From Chrysaora quinquecirrha (taxonomy: Eukaryota > Cnidaria > Scyphozoa > Semaeostomeae > Pelagiidae): a DNA stretch of 64,000 bases. Both the position numbers and the translations under genes were made by a program. Of the stretch, positions 59,241 to 64,000 are shown piece by piece (the stretch's first letter is position 1; each line of letters opens with the position of its first letter). The notes below the pieces were generated by a model. It made no database searches. It saw only the letters and a list, made by a program, of their open reading frames with translations, and was not told the origin of the DNA. The stretch covers positions 186,001-250,000 of the forward strand of contig JACTAT010000286.1 in assembly GCA_014526335.1 (NCBI GenBank), written 5' to 3'.

Positions 59241-59585
59241 TTGCCCTTGCTTCCAGCACCCTGCTTACAATTTTTCATTGAAGGTTGTGAAACGATTTCC
59301 CAAGGAGCAGTAAAAGTACCAATATGCCAGGGGAAAGTCAATCAAAGTGACCCTGAAGAAACAGCTAATTTTAAGAAACAAGTCTGTATCAAGAGTATAG
59401 ACGACATAAAAACACCGCCAAACACTGATGATGAAAAAGGAAGAACCCAACAAGAAGAAAGAAAGTTGGAAGGTCTTCAAAGAGGGTCAAAAGAGAGGGT
59501 TCTGCAGAATGAGAAACTCAGAGACAGTTTCAACAGGATCAAGCCAGAAGAATACAGTCAGTGTGATGAAATTCAACTTTCTTGA
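59241..59585 (+). CDS. Array unit 2, ORF C
   Basis: The longest version of this frame: LLPAPCLQFFIEGCETISQG, then IDDIKTPPNTDDEKGRTQQE and NRIKPEEYSQCDEIQLS. The first 14 residues precede the probable acceptor and are likely intron. Confidence 0.4.
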   Translation: MPLLPAPCLQFFIEGCETISQGAVKVPICQGKVNQSDPEETANFKKQVCIKSIDDIKTPPNTDDEKGRTQQEERKLEGLQRGSKERVLQNEKLRDSFNRIKPEEYSQCDEIQLS

Positions 59586-60690
59586 CGACTAATAAGATTA
59601 AACAATGTTCATTATTCTTATCGTCTAATTAACACCACCCCTCTCAGACTCCAAAGACTATCTACAAACGCTCTGGTCAATGTCACGAGAAGCTGTGTAT
59701 AACCCTCATACAGTGCAGGAAGAGTAGACCGTTCGTTGCAACAGCTAATTAGTGAGCTTCAGAACAGGTGGCTTAAGACTTTTCAACATATGAGACATTC
59801 TTGCACAGGGGAGACCCTTTGTAGACAGGTAATGCTGCTCATCAAGACCCCGTTAAGTTCGTGTTTTATTATTCGATCTTTTTGATGAACTAGGAAAGTA
59901 AACACACCATTAACGAAATTTAAACCACTTGAAGAATTTTGTCGAACACTTTCAACCTAATTGTATAATTCTAATAAATGAGGTTCAGCAGTATTTTCAG
60001 TTTCTTCAAGCACTAGTGCAGTAAAAATTAAAAGAAGGAAATGAACAACAATGAATGGGAAATGAGCTTGTTTTTCTGCTAGGTGTTTCAACTTTGTATG
60101 CTACTACGAAAAAAGCACGACCTTTTGTTAGTACCATTTTGTTTGAATTCTGTTAGTTCTGTTCCTGATATATACACATCATTTTCCATTTCCATATCAA
60201 ATTCTCCAAATACATTGTCCAAATCCATATCTATTGAGTCAATAAATTCTTCAAACTGATGTTGATTGCATCACATTTTCCATAAACTTCAATATGTTGA
60301 TTTACGCAACGTCTTGTATAGTATTTTTCCCCTTTACAACAATAACATATGCATGGAAGTTCCATGCTTCAGTTAAAGATGAATCTCACGAATTTTCTGA
60401 TCTCCAGACTCTCTGTCATGAATCACCGATGCAATCAATTTTCATGAAAAAAGTAGAGAAGAGCAGCAAGGTTTTCCTTGCCACGCCATACTGAACCAAA
60501 AATTGACATGCTTTCCCCTTGTTCTTAATTGTTTCTTATTGGATGTTGGATATGTGATTTCACAGCATGTTTTTGTCAGAGGAACAGAGAGTCTCCAGGT
60601 GACAGCCAATCAGCAAGCCTCTTATAGTTCCGATATTCAACTAACCATTAGCAGACTCGCATTTAATTTAAATTTTTTGACAAATGTAAG

Positions 60691-60891
60691 TTGCGAGGGG
60701 GAGAATTAGTGGTGACTTGTTTGAATTCCACAAAACGCAAAGTATTCTCCATTTTTGAAAACAAATATCTAACTGAAGTGGACATTAACAGAGAAAACGA
60801 CATGCTACGACAGCAAGTTAATAATCTCCAGAAAGAAAACAGCGAACTCAGAACAAAGGCGGCATCAAAACAGCACCAACATCAGGTTTGA
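60691..60891 (+). CDS. Array unit 3, ORF A
   Basis: Same coil as unit 2, but Arg in VVTRLNS is Cys (VVTCLNS). It shares this change with unit 4. Confidence 0.45.
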   Translation: MRGGELVVTCLNSTKRKVFSIFENKYLTEVDINRENDMLRQQVNNLQKENSELRTKAASKQHQHQV

Positions 60892-61048
60892 AAAGTTTCA
60901 ATGGTAAGTAGAGAGTTGCTTGGTAGGCCTAACACCGTAATGTTCTATCTGATATTCTGTATTTTGCTCTCGATCAAGTTTTCGAGTAAACACTATAACA
61001 ATGATATATTTTTAGTGCAGATTATTTTCAAGACAACTTTTAGTAGAA

Positions 61049-61429
61049 ATGAAGAAATCGCAAGAAATATTGAAATGCAAAGAAAAGCTTAAGAGCACAA
61101 TGAAGAACGAGATGATGGCGCAAAACCGAATATTACAAACGTTTGAGGAACTGATTACTTCCATCAGAACATATTTTCATAATAGAAGTAGAGTTCTGGC
61201 TGTTAAAAATAGTCCAAGCAGAAGGCGTCACAAGAGAAACATGACAAAGTTCCATGTTGTGAATTTCGAAAGTCAACTATATCTGGCTCCTTTTGAGTTT
61301 ATAATATTTTTGCACCGTTTTTGGGAAAATTTGAATGGCAAGCTCGAATTTCTAATCAAGTGTCATGAAGTCAAAGGTAAATTTAAAAAAAGATGTCCTT
61401 GGAATTTTTCAATTGAAAGTCAGAAATGA
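61049..61429 (+). CDS. Array unit 3, ORF B (extended)
   Basis: KCKEKLKSTMKNEMMAQNRI marks the unit 3/4 subtype. A single T missing near 61309 shifts the end, so the frame runs on to 61429 here only. This shows that the hydrophobic tail is not under selection. Confidence 0.35.
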   Translation: MKKSQEILKCKEKLKSTMKNEMMAQNRILQTFEELITSIRTYFHNRSRVLAVKNSPSRRRHKRNMTKFHVVNFESQLYLAPFEFIIFLHRFWENLNGKLEFLIKCHEVKGKFKKRCPWNFSIESQK

Positions 61430-61564
61430 CATCATTCATTTTCACTTTTGTAGTCTATTTTGCTTGGAATTACAACTTGAGAATCAGAGGAACTGGAAGA
61501 AAGGCATCTAGGGCAAAATAATAGGACAATCAGAGAATTCCACACTTTTTGCCCCTTGCTTCCA

Positions 61565-61903
61565 GCACCCCTGCTTACAATTTTTCATTGAAGGTTGTGA
61601 AACGATTTCCCAAGGAGCAGTAAAAGTACCAATATGCCAGGGGAAAGTCAATCAAAGTGACCCTGACGAAACAGCTAATTTTAAGAAACAAGTCTGTATC
61701 AAGAGTATAGACGACATAAAAACACCGCCAAACACTGATGATGAAAAAGGAAGAACCCAACAAGAAGAAAGTTGGAAGGTCTTCAAAGAGGGTCAAAAGA
61801 GAGGGTTCTGCAGAATGAGAAACTCAGAGACAGTTTCAACAGGATCAAGCCAGAAGAATACAGTCAGTGTGATGAAATTCAACTTTCTTGACGACTAATA
61901 AGA
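61565..61903 (+). pseudogene. Array unit 3, ORF C with 4-bp deletion
   Basis: It reads as ORF C up to GRTQQEE, then the 4-bp deletion near 61770 moves it into a different frame (SWKVFKEGQKRGFCRMRNSE and on), so the unit 2 C-terminus is lost. Confidence 0.4.
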
Positions 61904-62999
61904 TTAAACAATGTTCATTATTCTTATCGTCTAATTAACACCACCCCTCTCAGACTCCAAAGACTATCTACAAACGCTCTGGTCAATGTCATGAGAAGCT
62001 GTGTATAACCCTCATACAGTGCAGGAAGAGTAGACCGTTCGTTGCAACAGCTAATTAGTGAGCTTCAGAACAGGTGGCTTAAGACTTTTCAACATATGAG
62101 ACATTCTTGCACAGGGGAGACCCTTTGTAGACAGGTAATGCTGCTCATCAAGACCCCGTTAAGTTCGTGTTTTATTATTCGATCTTTTTGATGAACTAGG
62201 AAAGTAAACACACCATTAACGAAATTTAAACCACTTGAAGAATTTTGTCGAACACTTTCAACCTAATTGTATAATTCTAATAAATGAGGTTCAGCAGTAT
62301 TTTCAGTTTCTTCAAGCACTAGTGCAGTAAAAATTAAAAAGAAGGGAAATGAACAACAATGAATGGGAAATGAGCTTGTTTTTCTGCTAGGTGTTTCAAC
62401 TTTGTATGCTACTACGAAAAAAAGCACGACCTTTTGTTAGTACCATTTTGTTTGAATTCTGTTAGTTCTGTTCCTGATATATACACATCATTTTCCATTT
62501 CCATATCAAATTCTCCAAATACATTGTCCAAATCCATATCTATTGAGTCAATAAATTCTTCAAACTGATGTTGATTGCATCACATTTTCCATAAACTTCA
62601 ATATGTTGATTTACGCAACGTCTTGTATAGTATTTTTCCCCTTTACAACAATAACATATGCATGGAAGTTCCATGCTTCAGTTAAAGATGAATCTCACGA
62701 ATTTTCTGATCTCCAGACTCTCTGTCATGAATCACCGATGCAATCAATTTTCATGAAAAAAGTAGAGAAGAGCAGCAAGGTTTTCCTTGCCACGCCATAC
62801 TGAACCAAAAATTGACATGCTTTCCCCTTGTTCTTAATTGTTTCTTATTGGATGTTGGATATGTGATTTCACAGCATGTTTTTGTCACAGGAACAGAGAG
62901 TCTCCAGGTGACAGCCAATCAGCAAGCCTCTTATAGTTCCGATATTCAACTAACCATTAGCAGACTCGCATTTAATTTAAATTTTTTGACAAATGTAAG

Positions 63000-63200
63000 T
63001 TGCGAGGGGGAGAATTAGTGGTGACTTGTTTGAATTCCACAAAACGCAAAGTATTCTCCATTTTTGAAAACAAATATCTAACTGAAGTGGACATTAACAG
63101 AGAAAACGACATGCTACGACAGCAAGTTAATAATCTCCAGAAAGAAAACAGCGAACTCAGAACAAAGGCGGCATCAAAACAGCACCAACATCAGGTTTGA
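63000..63200 (+). CDS. Array unit 4, ORF A
   Basis: Identical in reading to unit 3 ORF A, including the Cys in VVTCLNS. Confidence 0.45.
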   Translation: MRGGELVVTCLNSTKRKVFSIFENKYLTEVDINRENDMLRQQVNNLQKENSELRTKAASKQHQHQV

Positions 63201-63357
63201 AAAGTTTCAATGGTAAGTAGAGAGTTGCTTGGTAGGCCTAACACCGTAATGTTCTATCTGATATTCTGTATTTTGCTCTCGATCAAGTTTTCGAGTAAAC
63301 ACTATAACAATGATATATTTTTAGTGCAGATTATTTTCAAGACAACTTTTAGTAGAA

Positions 63358-63645
63358 ATGAAGAAATCGCAAGAAATATTGAAATGCAAAGAAAAGCTTA
63401 AGAGCACAATGAAGAACGAGATGATGGCGCAAAACCGAATATTACAAACGTTTGAGGAACTGATTACTTCCATCAGAACATATTTTCATAATAGAAGTAG
63501 AGTTCTGGCTGTTAAAAATAGTCCAAGCAGAAGGCGTCACAAGAGAAACATGACAAAGTTCCATGTTGTGAATTTCGAAAGTCAACTATATCTGGCTCCT
63601 TTTCAGTTTATAATATTTTTTGCACCGTTTTTTGGGAAAATTTGA
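63358..63645 (+). CDS. Array unit 4, ORF B
   Basis: As unit 3 but without the T-run loss, so it stops at the normal place. ORF C of this unit begins near 63900 and continues past the window edge. Confidence 0.4.
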   Translation: MKKSQEILKCKEKLKSTMKNEMMAQNRILQTFEELITSIRTYFHNRSRVLAVKNSPSRRRHKRNMTKFHVVNFESQLYLAPFQFIIFFAPFFGKI

Positions 63646-64000
63646 ATGGCAAGCTCGAATTTCTAATCAAGTGTCATGAAGTCAAAGGTAAATTTAAAAA
63701 AAAGATGTCCTTGGAATTTTTCAATTGAAAGTCAGAAATGACATCATTCATTTTCACTTTTGTAGTCTATTTTGCTTGGAATTACAACTTGAGAATCAGA
63801 GGAACTGGAAGAAAGGCATCTAGGGCAAAATAATAGGACAATCAGAGAATTCCACACTTTTTGCCCCTTGCTTCCAGCACCCCTGCTTACAATTTTTCAT
63901 TGAAGGTTGTGAAACGATTTCCCAAGGAGCAGTAAAAGTACCAATATGCCAGGGGAAAGTCAATCAAAGTGACCCTGAAGAAACAGCTAATTTTAAGAAA

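Larger units (their letters stand above)
58298..60606 (+). repeat. 2.31-kb tandem array, unit 2
   Basis: 2309 bp. It has the only long uninterrupted version of the third ORF (59241-59585). It differs from units 3 and 4 at scattered positions and in homopolymer lengths. Confidence 0.95.
60607..62915 (+). repeat. 2.31-kb tandem array, unit 3
   Basis: 2309 bp, nearly identical to unit 4. It has a 4-bp deletion near 61770 (GAAGAAAGTTGG instead of GAAGAAAGAAAGTTGG) that changes the frame of the third ORF, and a 1-bp loss in a T-run near 61309. Confidence 0.95.
62916..64000 (+). repeat. 2.31-kb tandem array, unit 4 (cut by the window edge)
   Basis: The first 1085 bp of a further unit. Because it is complete up to the edge, the array continues to the right of the window. 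Confidence 0.95.

Noticed and set aside
59265..59480. Hydrophobic minus-strand frame in each array unit
   Set aside because: It is the antisense shadow of the Lys/Glu-rich ORF C and has no independent support.

Overview
The window looks like non-model invertebrate genomic DNA, most likely cnidarian (coral, anemone or hydrozoan). It is AT-rich, has GT-AG introns, carries GAT-type microsatellites, and is dominated by decayed mobile elements. Cnidarian origin is inferred from the mix of families (P2X7-intracellular-domain genes, HECT-like genes, C2H2 plus tyrosine-recombinase genes, THAP-DDE genes, HIRAN-like passengers). No diagnostic single-copy host gene was found, so a mollusc or other invertebrate is possible. 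No bacterial-type operons, CRISPR arrays or rRNA genes are visible.

Layout. 1-2.4 kb: BEL/Pao pol remnant on the minus strand beside an opposite-strand coiled-coil ORF, then a tRNA-derived SINE at 2.6 kb. 3.3-5.0 kb: HECT-E3-like pseudogene split by a 970-bp Mutator-like miniature element. 5.5 kb: GIY-YIG (Penelope-type) fragment. 6.7-8.2 kb: microsatellite, then an endogenised CRESS-DNA-virus Rep pseudogene followed by a nested hairpin element. 8.9-11.0 kb: zinc-finger/tyrosine-recombinase gene split by a LINE tail. 11.1 kb: 85-bp tandem repeat. 12.46-16.63 kb: complete Ty3/gypsy-type element with 158-bp LTRs and a CACCC target duplication, inserted in the 3' end of an integrase-core pseudogene. 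17.5-26.5 kb: layered LINE, hAT, gypsy gag and Penelope fragments. 26.5-29.1 kb: degraded uncharacterised multi-exon gene.

29.2-36.9 kb: a P2X7-domain pseudogene of at least three exons. Its first recognisable intron holds a 6.55-kb element with 620-780-bp terminal inverted repeats and about 4.7 kb of minus-strand coding sequence for a very large uncharacterised protein. 38.1-44.2 kb: a THAP-DDE transposase gene split by a 3.44-kb pogo-like transposon. The pogo-like element has a TA duplication, a CENP-B/DDE transposase and, on the opposite strand, a HIRAN-like passenger ORF. 46.5 kb: a 406-bp foldback. 47.9-50.0 kb: an unusual series of eight 58-79-nt exon-like cassettes with GT/AG borders at about 200-bp spacing. 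They lie directly upstream of a second gypsy-type element (50.3-54.5 kb).

55.98-64.0 kb: a head-to-tail array of 2.31-kb units (three full copies and one cut by the window edge). Each unit holds the same set of coiled-coil and charged ORFs. The unit runs off the right end of the window, so the array is larger than seen here.

Most genes here are broken, so the window is mainly a record of nested insertions. The items most likely to repay attention are the long-TIR element with its giant ORF, the mini-exon array, the HIRAN passenger in the pogo-like element, the viral Rep fossil and the tandem coiled-coil array.
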